Notes: generated by a model from the letters alone, not told the origin. Numbered from the stretch's first letter, positions 40,231 through 51,877 are shown. The stretch is DNA of 64,000 nt from Cichorium intybus (GCA_023525715.1 CM042013.1:72136994-72200993); one strand, 5' to 3'. Numbers and translations are program-made.

Positions 40231-40895
40231 AGACTATAATTAGACTAGTTTAGGCTTGTTCCCTTAGAAGTATGTACAGTTTCATTTTTATAATCACGCG
40301 TGGGTCGCCTTAGTTTGGAATTGTATTATTTTATATCTTAAGTCATACTTGGCTTATAGAAGAAGGTTCATTTGTCCCTTCTTTTATCCTTCAGTCTTTA
40401 TAAAAGGGAGATCGACTTTCATTTCTATTTATGGTTTCGAAACATCAATTTGTAAACACTACAATGTTATATCATATACAAAATTTCATTCCATTGCATC
40501 CTTGTCATACATTTCAATTACCTTATTCGAAAATATCAAGAAGCACCGAAACCCAATAATAAAGACTATAATTAGACTAGTTCAGGCATGTTCCCTTAGA
40601 AGTATGTTCATTGTACTAGTTATACTTTTATAATCACGCATGGGGAGAATTAATCTGGAATTGTATTATTTTATCTTAATTCATACTTGTCTGATAAAAG
40701 AAGGTTCATCTATACCTTTTTCTGTCCTTCTATCTTTATCCAGCGGTCTTCCCTACTGTTATATAAGGGAGATCAACTTTCATTTCTATTCATGGTTTCG
40801 AAACATCAATCTGTAAACACTCCAATGTTAAATCAAATACAGATTTTCATTCCATCACATCCTTGTCTTACATTTCAATTACTTTACATATGATT
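40231..40895 (+). repeat. 332-bp tandem duplication
   Basis: Unit 1 (40231-40562) and unit 2 (from 40563) share agactataattagactagtt and later catggtttcgaaacatcaa, with moderate divergence. A third, partial copy starts at 44062. Units contain TATA-like stretches (ctttataaaaggg, gttatataaggg) resembling a promoter or LTR, but no LTR boundaries were found. Confidence 0.65.
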
Positions 40896-41765
40896 CTTAC
40901 ATTTACATTCTGTAATTTGCATTTCAAGTCATTTAAATATTTCCGCACTTATCTTGTTTATCATTATTGTTGAGTGAAAGATACGAATTTTGTCTATCAA
41001 ACTAAAATCTTATTTTCAACAGAAATCACAATCATTCCAAGGGAGAGGCACACTAAGAGGGGAACAAAATTATATATACTAGTAATAGTACAAAATATTA
41101 AGAACAATGAGTATCATTAAAGAATTCTACGAGATGTAATAATGCCATATTTTTAGAAATGTCCTTTTGGTGACGAAATAGGACAATTAAGATGGAGGGC
41201 ATCATAATCAACGATGTATTGATACAATCAAAATGTGGTGCTTCATGGTATGTAAGTCATTAGACATCTCAAACATTTACAATTATATTAGTAACATTAT
41301 TATACTCGATACTCGATGAGCACCCCATTGGTAAATTTGTAAAAAAATATTATATGTATGGACTATAACTTTGAGTAATGCAGATTAATTTCTTATGGCA
41401 ATTGCCAAGGGAATCCCACGTCTAAAATGGTGAAGGAGAAGAATATAATACCAAACCAAGGGTGATTTTATGCTAGCATTCTACACTGTCTAGAACTTCT
41501 AATTATCATAAATGTCTCCAATCAACACTATTTCTATTAGTTTTTTAAATTGAAATGAACTTTGTCTCCAATCGAAAACTTGGTTGAATACAAATCACCT
41601 GATTAATGCAAAATTCACCAATAGAAAAGCAACCCGTCGCACCTTTTCATCCGTTTGCGCCAAATCATCCAAACACGAAAATTTAATGGAGCCCCAAAAA
41701 TACTCGAGTTCATGTAGGCACCAAAACCCTTGTGTTTCTAAATAAGGAAAATCGCAAAAAAGTAA
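40765..41765 (+). repeat. Segmental duplication, copy 1 (uninterrupted)
   Basis: About 1 kb homologous to scattered blocks at 44062-44537, 45230-45278, 50466-50656 and 51425-51745. It carries the empty sites of the hAT insertion (tgtaagtc, 41251-41258) and of Copia-E (tactcgatactcg near 41313). It lacks about 770 bp present in copy 2, joining at tctagaacttc near 41494. No gene was recognised in it. Confidence 0.8.
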
Positions 41766-42595
41766 AACTCACATAATCGATAAAAAGGAAATAACAAAGT
41801 TAGAACTTAATCGAACGAGTGAGAGAAATAAGGAAATAGGAAAACATTTTAAGCTTACATCTTCAGGTTTAGCTAAAATTTGAATAGTGTTTCCTATCAT
41901 CAATTACTAGATTTGACGTTAATTTTGTGAAGTAAATTTTAAGCATCCTTGATTAGTTTTGCCTTATATTATAGTACCCTCAAAGTTGTGCGGAAAAGCA
42001 TACATAGGTTCTAGTTTTGCTAAAATCTTTCCGAAAAGCAACATAAAACCAATACAAGCTTTTGTTTACACCCAACCAAATCCAAACTATGCCTTCTAAC
42101 ATTCAAGATTTCAACCTGGAAGCATTTGCTGAGAACATCATGGTCATGACACTCTAAATACGGTTACTTACATAATTCGACCATCCTCAGAGATCTCCAA
42201 TGGGAGGCTAATTAAAATATTCTTAGCTTGGCTAAAAAAAAATAATAATAATATTCTTAATACTTTTTATTAGTTTTTCTACAGGTTTTTTGTACTGGAC
42301 CGAGGGTTTTCTGAAACTATATGGATAAAGGCTAGCCGACTTGTTGGAGAATTCTCATATTTTCAATTTACCCCTTCATGTAAATCATCTTCTATTTCAA
42401 ACATTAACACTTGTGCACTAATTGATAATATTTATTGAATATTTATAGTATAAAGGGATTTTTCTACGACAAAATACATGATTAACTCGAATTCCAAATA
42501 TGATACTTTACTAGTTGAATATTAACTTTTTATATCCACAGGTTACCGTACACTCAAATACATACATTCATTAATATAACACAGAAATTGCAGGA
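41766..42595. other. AT-rich region downstream of kiwellin-like gene, no other gene
   Basis: Would contain the 3' untranslated region of the minus-strand gene. A minus-strand ttaatgaatg at about 42564-42573 could act as a weak polyadenylation signal. Confidence 0.4.
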
Positions 42596-43162
42596 TTATG
42601 CATCAGACCAGGAGATATCTAAGTCTCCCCAGTTGTCTTCCGATACACCCAATGCTTTCCAAACGGCTTTAGAGGCATCAACAATGTTATTAGGGCATGG
42701 GGGTTGATAATCATGGTCTGCATCACAGCCCATTCTAGAGTCACATTCATCTACAACCATGGCTTTTACACTTCGTCCATTACCATTGATGGTGATGAAA
42801 TTATGACACCTATCCCCTCCCTTGTACCATCCTGTTGATAGTGCGACAACCGGTGTGTCATCAGAATGGTATTTTTTGTCACATTCCGATGGGCCACCTC
42901 CATCTCCTCCCTTTTCGAAACTGTTCAAAGTTAGTGTTGCCTTTGTTCTACTAGAAACTGCAGGTGAACATGTGTAGGTGGTGTAGAGCTTTCCTTGGAC
43001 ACAACAATCTGAGTCGTTTTCTGTGTTGCACTGTCCAGGAGGGGGTTTTCTTCCCCTTATGGCACCACTTGGCCGACAAGTTTGTCCATATATCTCTGGT
43101 GGAAAAGAAACCAGGAGGACCAGAAATACAAGAAGGCACGCACCTATGCTGAAGCACTTCAT
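42596..43162 (-). CDS. Kiwellin-like / ripening-related secreted protein
   Basis: A complete single-exon gene of 188 residues. Residues 1-27 are a signal peptide (hydrophobic CLLVFLVLLVSF, cleavage likely near YGQ), so the product is secreted to the apoplast. The mature part has about ten cysteines and the kiwellin core: YTCSP, FEKGGDGGGPSECD, VVALSTGW, RCHNFITI, VVDECDS, GCD, CPNNIVDASKAVWKALG. These build a double-psi beta-barrel of the RlpA/expansin-like fold. It lacks the N-terminal kissper domain of classic kiwellin, as do many ripening-related homologues. Some kiwellins bind and inhibit pathogen effectors such as fungal chorismate mutase; whether this one does is unknown. Start chosen at the ATG before the signal peptide. 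No lesion was seen, and it is the only intact non-transposon gene in the window. Confidence 0.93.
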   Translation of the reverse strand: MKCFSIGACLLVFLVLLVSFPPEIYGQTCRPSGAIRGRKPPPGQCNTENDSDCCVQGKLYTTYTCSPAVSSRTKATLTLNSFEKGGDGGGPSECDKKYHSDDTPVVALSTGWYKGGDRCHNFITINGNGRSVKAMVVDECDSRMGCDADHDYQPPCPNNIVDASKAVWKALGVSEDNWGDLDISWSDA

Positions 43163-43227
43163 GGTTGTTCTTTCTATCTATCACAAGAAATTACTGTTTG
43201 ATGCAAACTAAGATGGAAACAATTAGA

Positions 43228-43236
43228 ATTTATATA
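43228..43236 (-). promoter_or_regulatory. Likely TATA box of kiwellin-like gene
   Basis: On the minus strand TATATAAAT lies about 66 bp upstream of the start codon, a normal distance for a plant core promoter with a short leader. Confidence 0.6.
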
Positions 43237-44061
43237 CCATTTTTTTCAGAAATGGCCAATTTTGTGATCATGATACGACTACTTAGCTACAACATATTCC
43301 TAATAATCCGAAGTTTCTGAATATTTACCTTATATATTTTGTGTTTGTCTTTATATTTAACGTAATAAAACTATGTTACCATTAGTAAATCATCCAAAAT
43401 ACCCTTCTATTCTATATTAAAAGAAAGTGGTTTGCCCATGACTTTGTCCTATTATCTGATAGTCAGACCAGTACAACTTTGTAGTCTCGTATCCTATCAT
43501 TATATACACATGCTATACTTTTAGCGTCAACGAAACCAGTTTTACTTTAATTTTTGTCCTTCATTAGCTGGATTTTGAACTTTTCTCAAGTTGTTTTAAG
43601 CACGAGTTTGCTTCCCACATGAGAATAGTATATATCAGCAGTAACAGAGAATAAGATAGAGCACTATACATCAAAGAGTGCTGAGGAGTGTTGCTCTAAC
43701 AGTAACATCTTATATATGATACTGTTAAGTAATTCATTTTAAAAGTGAAATGTAGAATTGTTAGTGATGGTTAAAATTGCATGTAAATTAAGAAACGACA
43801 TTAATTTGATCAAAACCAAATTCATTTTGAGTTACGACACTAAACTCGTTATGAAATTATCTATTATTATTATTAATTTTGATCGGCAAAGCAATCTTAT
43901 TAGTTATGAAATTATTTATTAGTTTTCTTGCAATTATCCATGACTATGATTTGCTCTGTACTGTTGCCATTCATATGTAAGAACGTAGGATGGAAAAAAA
44001 TAAAGGAAAATCAAGAAAAGGTTTAGCTAGGAGTTATGTTTTGCATTTGAATTGTCGAGAA
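43237..44061. other. Upstream region of kiwellin-like gene, no other gene
   Basis: AT-rich. It may hold promoter elements, but none could be assigned with confidence. Confidence 0.4.
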
Positions 44062-44529
44062 AAGGGAGATCCGCTTTCATTTATATTCATGGTTTCGAAA
44101 CATCAATATGTAAACACTCCAATGTTATATCAAACACCGTATTTCATTCCATCACATCCTTGTCTTACATTTCAATTACTTTACATATGATTCTTGCATT
44201 TATATTTTGTAATTTACATTTCAAGTCATTTAAATATTTCCGCATTTATCTTGTTTATCATTATTGTTGAGTGAAAGATCCCGGATTTTGTCTGTCAAAC
44301 TAAAATCTTATTTTCAACATAAATCACAATCATTCCAAGGGAGAGGCAGACTAAGGGGAACAAAATTATATATACTAATAATAGTACAAAATATTAAGAA
44401 CAATGAGTATTATTAAAGAAATCTACGAGATGTAATAATGTCATTTTGGTGACGAAATAGGACAATTGAGATGGAGGGCATCATAATCAACGATGTATTG
44501 ATACAATCAAAATGTGGTGCTTCATGTTA

Positions 44530-45229
44530 TATAAGTCCAGTGGCGGAGGGAGCAGGGGGACGTGCGGGTGCCGTGCCCCCCCTAAAGTTTCTAATTTATT
44601 CTAAAATGCCTTATATATTAATCGATTATATGATGGTGCAAAAATTGTTTCCTGGTTGCTTTAGCCGGCCGCCTCCCCTAATGGGCCATAGCCCATATTA
44701 ATTTCATATTATGACTTTGTAATTGTGTTACTCAAATAAAAAATTGACTGCGGTTAATATACATATTACAATAATACAAGTTTACGTAATACCAATTGCA
44801 GACTTACGGTATTAATCAATTGTTATCGTATTGTTTTTGTCTCACACGCTGTAGATTTCAGTTTCAAGGAGATTAGAAGAGATCATCTTAATTTTTTATT
44901 AGTTATTACATATTTAACCTTAATCTATAATTGATATTTTTTTAACCGATATAAGTTGTAATTAGCAGTATTATTATGATTGGTTTCATATAGTCATAGG
45001 GTAAATCATGAGCAAGAAAATAACAATTGATTTTTTTTCAAACGAAAAGAAGATATTATTGACCCGCATCTACAACCTGTTAGTAACATTATAAGGAAAG
45101 ATTTTCATAATACATGTCCACGATCTGAAAGAAATAGTACTATTGAAAAGCAAATTGATGTTGAACCTGAAAAAAAGACATGTCAAGCCCCTCCTATTCT
45201 AAAATCCTGGCTCCGCCCCTGTATAAGTC
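44530..45229. repeat. 8-bp target duplication of hAT element
   Basis: tataagtc at 44530-44537 and 45222-45229 flanks the element exactly. The paralogous site without insertion reads tgtaagtc at 41251-41258. Confidence 0.9.
44538..45221 (+). mobile_element. Non-autonomous hAT element
   Basis: 684 bp with terminal inverted repeats CAGTGGCGGAGGG and, at the right end, the complement of CAGGGGCGGAGCC, plus an 8-bp target duplication, both typical of the hAT superfamily. The interior near 45040-45180 translates to FKRKEDIIDPHLQPV and RSERNSTIEKQIDVE, which resemble the N-terminal tail of plant hAT transposases. It is therefore likely an internally deleted derivative moved by an enzyme acting in trans. 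Confidence 0.85.
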
Positions 45230-45280
45230 ATTACACATCTCAAACATTTACCAATATATCAGTAACATTATTATACTCAT

Positions 45281-45767
45281 TGTGGAATATGACTTCAAAT
45301 GGTGGCTGCTAAACAAAGTTTCAAAGTTGGCATGGCTGCAAAATTGTTTTCAAACCTTGGCATGCAGAATTTTCTTTTAATGAGCCAATTTTTCCTTAAA
45401 TGGCATGCAATACATTTCCTATAAATAGGATAGAAAACCATTTATGCAAAACACACCATCTCACAACTCAATCTTCTCTTCTTATAAATACATAAGAGTT
45501 TTAAACTCTTTGTATTTTTGTATTCTCCCAAACACTTTGTAAACACCGCAAAGTATAGTGAATTGGTTCTCGGCTTCCTCCGCTCGTGGTTTTTCCCAAT
45601 TTGGGTTTCCACGTAAATATATTGTGTTCTTTCTTTTTACCGTTCGATCTATTCTTGGTTGATTATTCAATAGTTTTATATTCCGTTGAATCATTATCGT
45701 GATATTTGGGTTTTATACTTCGATCTTGAAGTTAATCGATTATTTATTGAAGTCGATTTTGTCTACA
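45281..45767 (+). mobile_element. 5' LTR of Copia-E
   Basis: 487 bp, TGTGGAATATG to TTTTGTCTACA, with a TATAAATAGG box at 45420-45429. Matches 49979-50465. Confidence 0.92.
45420..45429 (+). promoter_or_regulatory. TATA box in Copia-E 5' LTR
   Basis: TATAAATAGG, a near-consensus plant TATA box, also present at 50118-50127 in the 3' LTR. It should set the start of the genomic transcript some 30 bp downstream. Confidence 0.7.
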
Positions 45768-45769
45768 AT

Positions 45770-45780
45770 TGGTATCAGAC
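45770..45780 (+). promoter_or_regulatory. Primer-binding site of Copia-E
   Basis: TGGTATCAGAC, two bases inside the LTR. It matches the initiator-Met tRNA complement for the first ten bases. Confidence 0.75.
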
Positions 45781-45819
45781 AGGTTTTCCGATAACGATTC
45801 GTAAAAACTATTTTCAACC

Positions 45820-48800
45820 ATGTCATCGATGAAGTATGATATCCCTTTACTTGACAGAAACACAAGATTCCCTCTTTGGCAAGTAAAGATGAGAGATGTG
45901 TTGATCCAGATGGATCTCCACAGAGCACTGTTAGGAATGGAGAGAATGCCGGCAACTTGGTCGACTGAGGAAAAGGAAATGAAGGATTTGAAGGCGTCGT
46001 CGCAAATCCATCTACATCTACCCAACGACGTTCTCCAAGATGTACTGAAAGAGACATCTGCGGCGGCTCTCTGGCTAAAGCTCGAACAGCTACTAATGAC
46101 GAAAATCTTGCCAAACAAGCTACACCTGAAGCAACGACTCTTCAACCTCAAGATGGGTGAGGGAAGTTCTTTATCTGATCACCTCTCTACTTTTAAAGAG
46201 CTTGTAGGAAATCTGGAAAATATGGACGTCAAATATGAAGATGAAGATTTGGCGCTATTTTTATTATCATCACTCCCAGATTCCTATGATCACTTTCGTG
46301 ATACCATTATCTATAGTCGAGACACTCTTGTCTTGGATGAGATAATGACCGCTCTTGATTCAAAAGAAAAGATGAAGCAGATTATTAGTGGCAGCAGCAA
46401 TGATTCAAAAGCCGAAGGTCTCAACATTAGAGGGAGAACCAACGAGAGAGGTAATTCTTCACAAAACCGATCTAGATCTAAGTTCAAAGGCAAGCGTAAG
46501 TATTGTAATTATTGTCATAAAAAGGGACATCTGATCGATGAATGTTACAAGTTGAAAAATAAGGAGAATGAGAAGGCAACCATGAATGGTAAACCAGCAG
46601 GTACTACTGTAGAAGTTGATGTAGCCGAAACCGGTTCCGATGGCGAGCTTCTATCCGTTTCAGACTTCGGTATAATTACCATGAGCGAATGGGTTCTTGA
46701 TTCAGCATGTACTTTTCATATGAGCTCCAACCGGATTATTTTTCATACATATGAAAATGTTAACCAAGGACATGTCTTGATGGGCAACGATACTTCGTGC
46801 CGTATTATTGGACATGGTACAGTCAGGTTCCGCATGTTCGATGGTATTGTTCGAACAATTGAAGATGTGAAGCATGTCTCCGGTCTTAGGCAAAATTTAC
46901 TATCTCTCGGTACTTTTGAGAAAAAAGGTTACGAGTTTTTCGGCAAACACGGGAAGGTCCATATTTTGAAAGACGGTTCGACTGTCATCCGAGGAGTTCG
47001 GAGATCCGCGAACCTTTACATTATGGACGGACAAGTTATTTCTGGGGAAGCCTCAGTTAGTTCTAAATCCCTCTCCAATGTTGATCATTCTCGCCTATGG
47101 CATCTCAGGCTCGGTCATATGTCATACCACGGTATGAGTGAACTAAGCCGAAGGGGGTTACTTGGGGAGCATAAATCAACTGAGCTTGAATTCTGTGAAG
47201 ATTGTGTGTTCGGAAAGCAGAAGCGAGTAAGTTTTATCAGTGGCAAACATACGACAAAAGGACCACTCGACTACATACACTCGGATTTATGGGGACCAGC
47301 AAAGGTTACATCGAAAGGTGGAGCCTCTTATATGCTCACTATTATTGACGACTTCTCCAGGAAGGTATGGTCGTTCTTCTTAAAGACAAAGGGAGAAGTA
47401 TTTTCAACCTTTAGGGATTGGAAAGTGTTAGTTGAAAAACAATCCGGTTTTGAAGTAAAATACCTTCGCACCGATAACGAACTGGAATTCTGCTCAGAAG
47501 AATTCAACTCCTATTGCCGTAAGGAAGGGATTACACGTCACCGCACTGTAGTCCACACACCACAGCAGAACGGCGTTGCGGAAAGAATGAACCGCACCAT
47601 CATGGAGAAGGTCCGATGCATGCTCTCTCACTCAAAGCTACCAAAGTCTTTTTGGGCCGAAGCAACTTCCACCGCATGCTATATTATCAACCGCTCCCCC
47701 TCACGTACTATTGGAAAGAAGACTCCGTTTGAGCTATGGTCTGGTAAGCCTGCTGACTACACAAAATTAATACCGTTTGGATGTCCAGCATATGCACGGG
47801 TTGATAATGGCAAATTAGAACCAAGAGCCATTAAGTGTATTTTTATTGGATACAAGACAGGAGTGAAAGGTTTCAAATTGTGGAGCCCAGAGCTTATGAA
47901 GGTCATTACATCAAGAGATGTGACCTTTGATGAAAAAGCTATGCTCCATTCAACAACCAATGTTCAGACCAAAGAAGATGAAAAATTGGGAGAAAAAGAC
48001 AGCACAATTGGAGGTGGAGCTATCTTTTAACTCTTCCACCGATATGACTCATGAGGTTCCTGCAGTGTCTCAACCTTCAAGCAGTGAACATACTACTCTC
48101 CATGAGACCATTCCAACTCCATCTCAACCTTCGAGCCCATCCATTGCAAGGGATAGACCACGCAGACAGATTGTACCTCCAAAGAGGTATGCTCAAGTAA
48201 ATTCTGTCGCATATGCTCTTACCGTTGCAAGTGAAGTAGAATCTGTTTTGGAACCTATAAGCTACAACGAAGCCATACATTCTAAAAACTCGAGTGAGTG
48301 GATGGTTGCCATGCATGATGAGATGGAATCTCTTCAGAAAAATGGCACATGGGATCTCGTTGTGGCTCCAAAGGGTAAGAAGACAGTTAAATGTAAATGG
48401 GTTTACAAGTTGAAAGAGGCTATTCATCCCGGTGACAAACCGAGGTACAAAGCTCGTTTAGTAGCCAAGGGCTACAGTCAAATCCTAGGTATTGATTATA
48501 CCGACATTTTCTCTCCGGTTGTGAAACACACGTCAATACGTGTCTTGTTGGGATTAGTTGCCTCTCGTGACTATGAGTTAGATCAACTTGATGTTACTAC
48601 AGCATTCTTAAATGGTGTGCTTGAGGAAGAGATATATATATGCAACAACTTGAAGGTTTTGTAGCTCCTGGCAAGGAAAGCTACGTGTGCAAATTAAAGA
48701 AATCTCTTTATGGCCTCAAGCAATCTCCTCGACAATGGTATAAAAGGTTTGACTCATTTATGACCAGTCACAAGCTGAAAAGGTGCACCTACGACAGTTG

Positions 48801-49818
48801 CGTTTACTACAAGAAGTGTAACGATGGCTCAATGGTCTATCTACTTTTATACGTGGATGACATGTTAATTGCAGCGAAGAATATAAAGGAGATTCAAAAG
48901 ATAAAAGACCAGTTGAATGCTGAGTTCGATATGAAGGACTTGGGTGCTGCCAAGAAAATTCTAGGAATGGAAATAGTGCGAGACCGCAGTGCAAGAACTC
49001 TATACCTTTCTCAACAAAGCTACATTGAGAAGGTTCTGCACCGTTTCAATATGCATGATGCAAAAGAAGTCAGCACTCCTTTCGCAGCCCACTTCAAGCT
49101 ATCATCCACCTTAAGTCCTACCACCGAAGAAGATATAACATACATGGCAAAGGTACCATACTCCAGCGCTGTAGGATCTCTTATGTATGCTATGATTTGT
49201 ACACGTCCAGATTTGTCATATGCGGTAAGCATGGTGAGCAGATACATGGCGAATCCAGGAAAAGAGCATTGGGCTGCTGTTAAATGGATTTTTCGGTACT
49301 TGCGAGGTACTTCCTCTTTATGTCTGTGGTTTGGCAAAACCGATAGTGGAGTACTTGGTTATGTGGATTCCGATTATGCAAAGGACTTGGATAAAAGACG
49401 ATCGATTACAGGGTACGTGTTTACTTTGGGTGATTGCGCAATTAGCTGGAAAGCGCAGTTACAGTCCACCGTAGCGTTATCCACCACCGAAGCCGAATAC
49501 ATGGCTACTACGGAAGCAGTGAAAGAAGCCCTCTGGTTGAAACGGTTGATAGGTGAGCTTTCAAACAAGTTATATGTTAAAACTGTTTTTTGTGACAATC
49601 AAAGTGCAATATTTCTGACAAAGGATCAAATGTTCCATGATCGAACGAAACATATTGATGTTCGTTATCACTTCATCAGAGATGTTATTGCTAAAGGCGA
49701 AATTACGATAAACAAGATCAACACCAATGATAATCCTACTGATATGTTCACTAAAAGTCTTCCAATAGCCAAGTTCAAAACATGTTTGGATTTGGTGGGT
49801 GTTTCTGATCGCATTTGA
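45820..49818 (+). pseudogene. Copia-E gag-pol polyprotein with two frameshifts
   Basis: Opens MSSMKYDIPLLDR at the first suitable ATG after the primer site and spans about 1333 codons. Gag carries the zinc knuckle CNYCHKKGHLIDEC. The protease site is DSACTFHM, an accepted variant in this group. Integrase has HLRLGHMSYHG ... CEDCVFGK, then HSDLWGP, RTDNELEF and AERMNRTI. RT has LDVTTAFLNG and YVDDMLIA. RNase H has VDSDYAKDLDKRR, STTEAEY and DNQSAIFL. Two lesions interrupt it. One is a frameshift between about 47990 and 48020, after which EVELSFNSS continues in another frame. The other is an extra AT in an (AT)n run at about 48634-48641, where EEIY should run into MQQLEGF. Otherwise it is well preserved. 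Confidence 0.92.
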
Positions 49819-49967
49819 GCCTGATAGGCTTGTGGTGGAGGAAGTATTTCAATTTTCAGGATCAATTTTTCCTTATATGGTGATTCCAGTTTCTTATGGA
49901 GTTTTGAAGTTTGAAGAGTTGTTGGCTTTAGCAAATGGGTATACAACTTTTGTTCCATTTTGAAGTC

Positions 49968-49976
49968 AAGGTGGAG
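49968..49976 (+). promoter_or_regulatory. Polypurine tract of Copia-E
   Basis: AAGGTGGAG, followed by AT and the TG of the 3' LTR. Confidence 0.7.
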
Positions 49977-49978
49977 AT

Positions 49979-50465
49979 TGTGGAATATGACTTCAAATGG
50001 TGGCTGCTAAACAAAGTTTCAAAGTTGGCATGGCTGCAAAATTGTTTTCAAACCTTGGCATGCAGAATTTTCTTTTAATGAGCCAATTTTTCCTTAAGTG
50101 GCATGCAATACATTTCCTATAAATAGGATAGAAAACCATTTATGCAAAACACACTGTCTCACAACTCAATCTTCTCTTCTTATAAATACATAAGAGTTTT
50201 AAACTCTTTGTATTTTTGTATTCTCCCAAATACTTTGTAAACACCGCAAAGTATAGTGAATTGGTTTTCGGCTTCCTCCGCCAGTGGTTTTTCCCAATTT
50301 GGGTTTCCACGTAAATATATTGTGTTCTTTCTTTTTACCGTTCGATCTATTCTTGGTTGATTATTCAATAGTTTTATATTCCGTTGAATCATTATCGTGA
50401 TATTTGGGTTTTATACTTCGATCTTGAAGTTAATCGATTATTTATTGAAGTCAATTTTGTCTACA
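49979..50465 (+). mobile_element. 3' LTR of Copia-E
   Basis: 487 bp, same ends and TATA box as the 5' LTR. Followed by target-site tactc. Confidence 0.92.
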
Positions 50466-50656
50466 TACTCGACACTCGATGAGTACCCCATTGGTAAATT
50501 TGTAAAAAGTATTATATATATGGACTATAACTTTGAGTAATGGAGATTAATTTCTTATGGCAAGTGCCAAGGGAATCCTACATCTAAAATGGTGACGGAG
50601 AAGAATACAATACCAAACCAAGGGTGATTTTATGTTAGCATTCTACACTGTCTAGA

Positions 50657-51424
50657 CACGATTTATTTTGTATCTCCCCAGCTCTAGATATTTAGCTTTA
50701 ATGTAATAGTAAAATCCACCCCCAAGATCAATGTAACACCAATATTTTGAGGAAAGGTTTTTTGTCCTTTCAGTAAAAGTAATTTTTTTTAGAAACTAAA
50801 CAAAACAAATAAAACTAAAAAGAAAAAAATATATATAACTTTGAGAAATTAATATAATACACGAAAAAGCCTATGATGGTAATTATTTTATGGCCACGGT
50901 TTACTTTGTGATGTGTTTGGTAAAAGTTTTACACAAATTGAACACCTATATCAAACTCCCATCACAAATGTTAATTACTAACAATATCAGAGTAGGTGAT
51001 AACTATGCAATGAGGTGCTTGGTGTTTTGGTAGGACAATAGAAATTTGATGCAACTGCACAAAAGAAGCTCCAAGAATAATCATGTATACTTTCGTGTTT
51101 ATCTTTCAACTTATTTTACTCCAATACCTTCTCTTAGTTTAATGAATCTTTGTTTTTGCAGTCTGTTTGTCTGTAATAGAACTGAGGGAGACATAAGTCA
51201 ATAAGATTATGCAATTAACTATTGTAGACAACACTAAAAAAGAAGTAAACAGATTGCATAACATCTTCACTTTTACAACAGTACTGATCCATTAGGCCAA
51301 TTGACACAGGAACTTCAAAAATATTTATAGATAATTAGTAATGTTACAATATATATAAATGACAGATACAAAAATTCAAGTCCAAAAACTTTAACTTTTG
51401 ATTCTATAAATTCAGATATTCAAC
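50657..51424. other. Segment absent from duplicate copy 1
   Basis: About 770 bp present only in copy 2, between ctgtctaga and aaattctaattg. No terminal repeats or target duplication were seen. Copy 1 joins the flanks near a short aacttc match, so a deletion in copy 1 is as likely as an insertion here. No gene in it. Confidence 0.5.
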
Positions 51425-51750
51425 TTCCAGAAATTCTAATTGTCATAAATGTCCAATCAACACTATTTCTATTAGTTTTTGAAATTGAAATGAACTTTTT
51501 TAAATTTGTAAGGGAGTCTGGTTTAACTTCTACGAATATACCAAGATCGAAAACTTGGTTGAATACAAATCACTTGATTAATGCAAAATTTGCCAATAGC
51601 AAAGCACCCCATCACACCTTTTTATCCGTTTGCGCCAAATCATCCCAACACGAAAATTTAATGGAGCCCCAAAAATACTCGATTTCATGTAGGCACCAAA
51701 ACCCTTGTTTTTCTAAATGAGGAAAATCGCAATAAAGTAAAACTTATTAA

Positions 51751-51877
51751 TGTATATTAGTATTAGCCCAGTCCATATTTCATTGTATAGCCTTATAGGC
51801 CCATTGTTGTATCCTGTATCTTATTTATATTTTTTGTAATGCAATCATTCCAATTAAGGGAAATACGTAATCTCACA
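51751..51877 (+). mobile_element. 5' LTR of Copia-F
   Basis: A short LTR of 127 bp, TGTATATTAGTATTAGCCC to AATCTCACA, directly followed by the primer site. Such short LTRs are usual in one group of plant copia elements. Confidence 0.75.

Larger units (their letters stand above)
45281..50465 (+). mobile_element. Copia-E, full-length Ty1/copia
   Basis: Two 487-bp LTRs differing at about 8-9 positions (under 2 percent by eye), a primer site, a polypurine tract, a near-complete polyprotein and a 5-bp target duplication. It is inserted in copy 2 of the segmental duplication, whose other copy shows the uninterrupted site. Confidence 0.93.
45274..50470. repeat. Target duplication of Copia-E (tactc) with two extra bases
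   Basis: tactc at 45274-45278 and 50466-50470. On the left, the two bases AT (45279-45280) lie between the duplication and the LTR TG. The same AT sits just before the 3' LTR (49977-49978). Confidence 0.7.
44062..51745 (+). repeat. Segmental duplication, copy 2 (interrupted)
   Basis: Homologous blocks 44062-44537, 45230-45278, 50466-50656 and 51425-51745 follow the order of copy 1 at 40765-41765. They are separated by a hAT element, Copia-E and a 770-bp segment. Its right end abuts the LTR of Copia-F. Confidence 0.8.
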
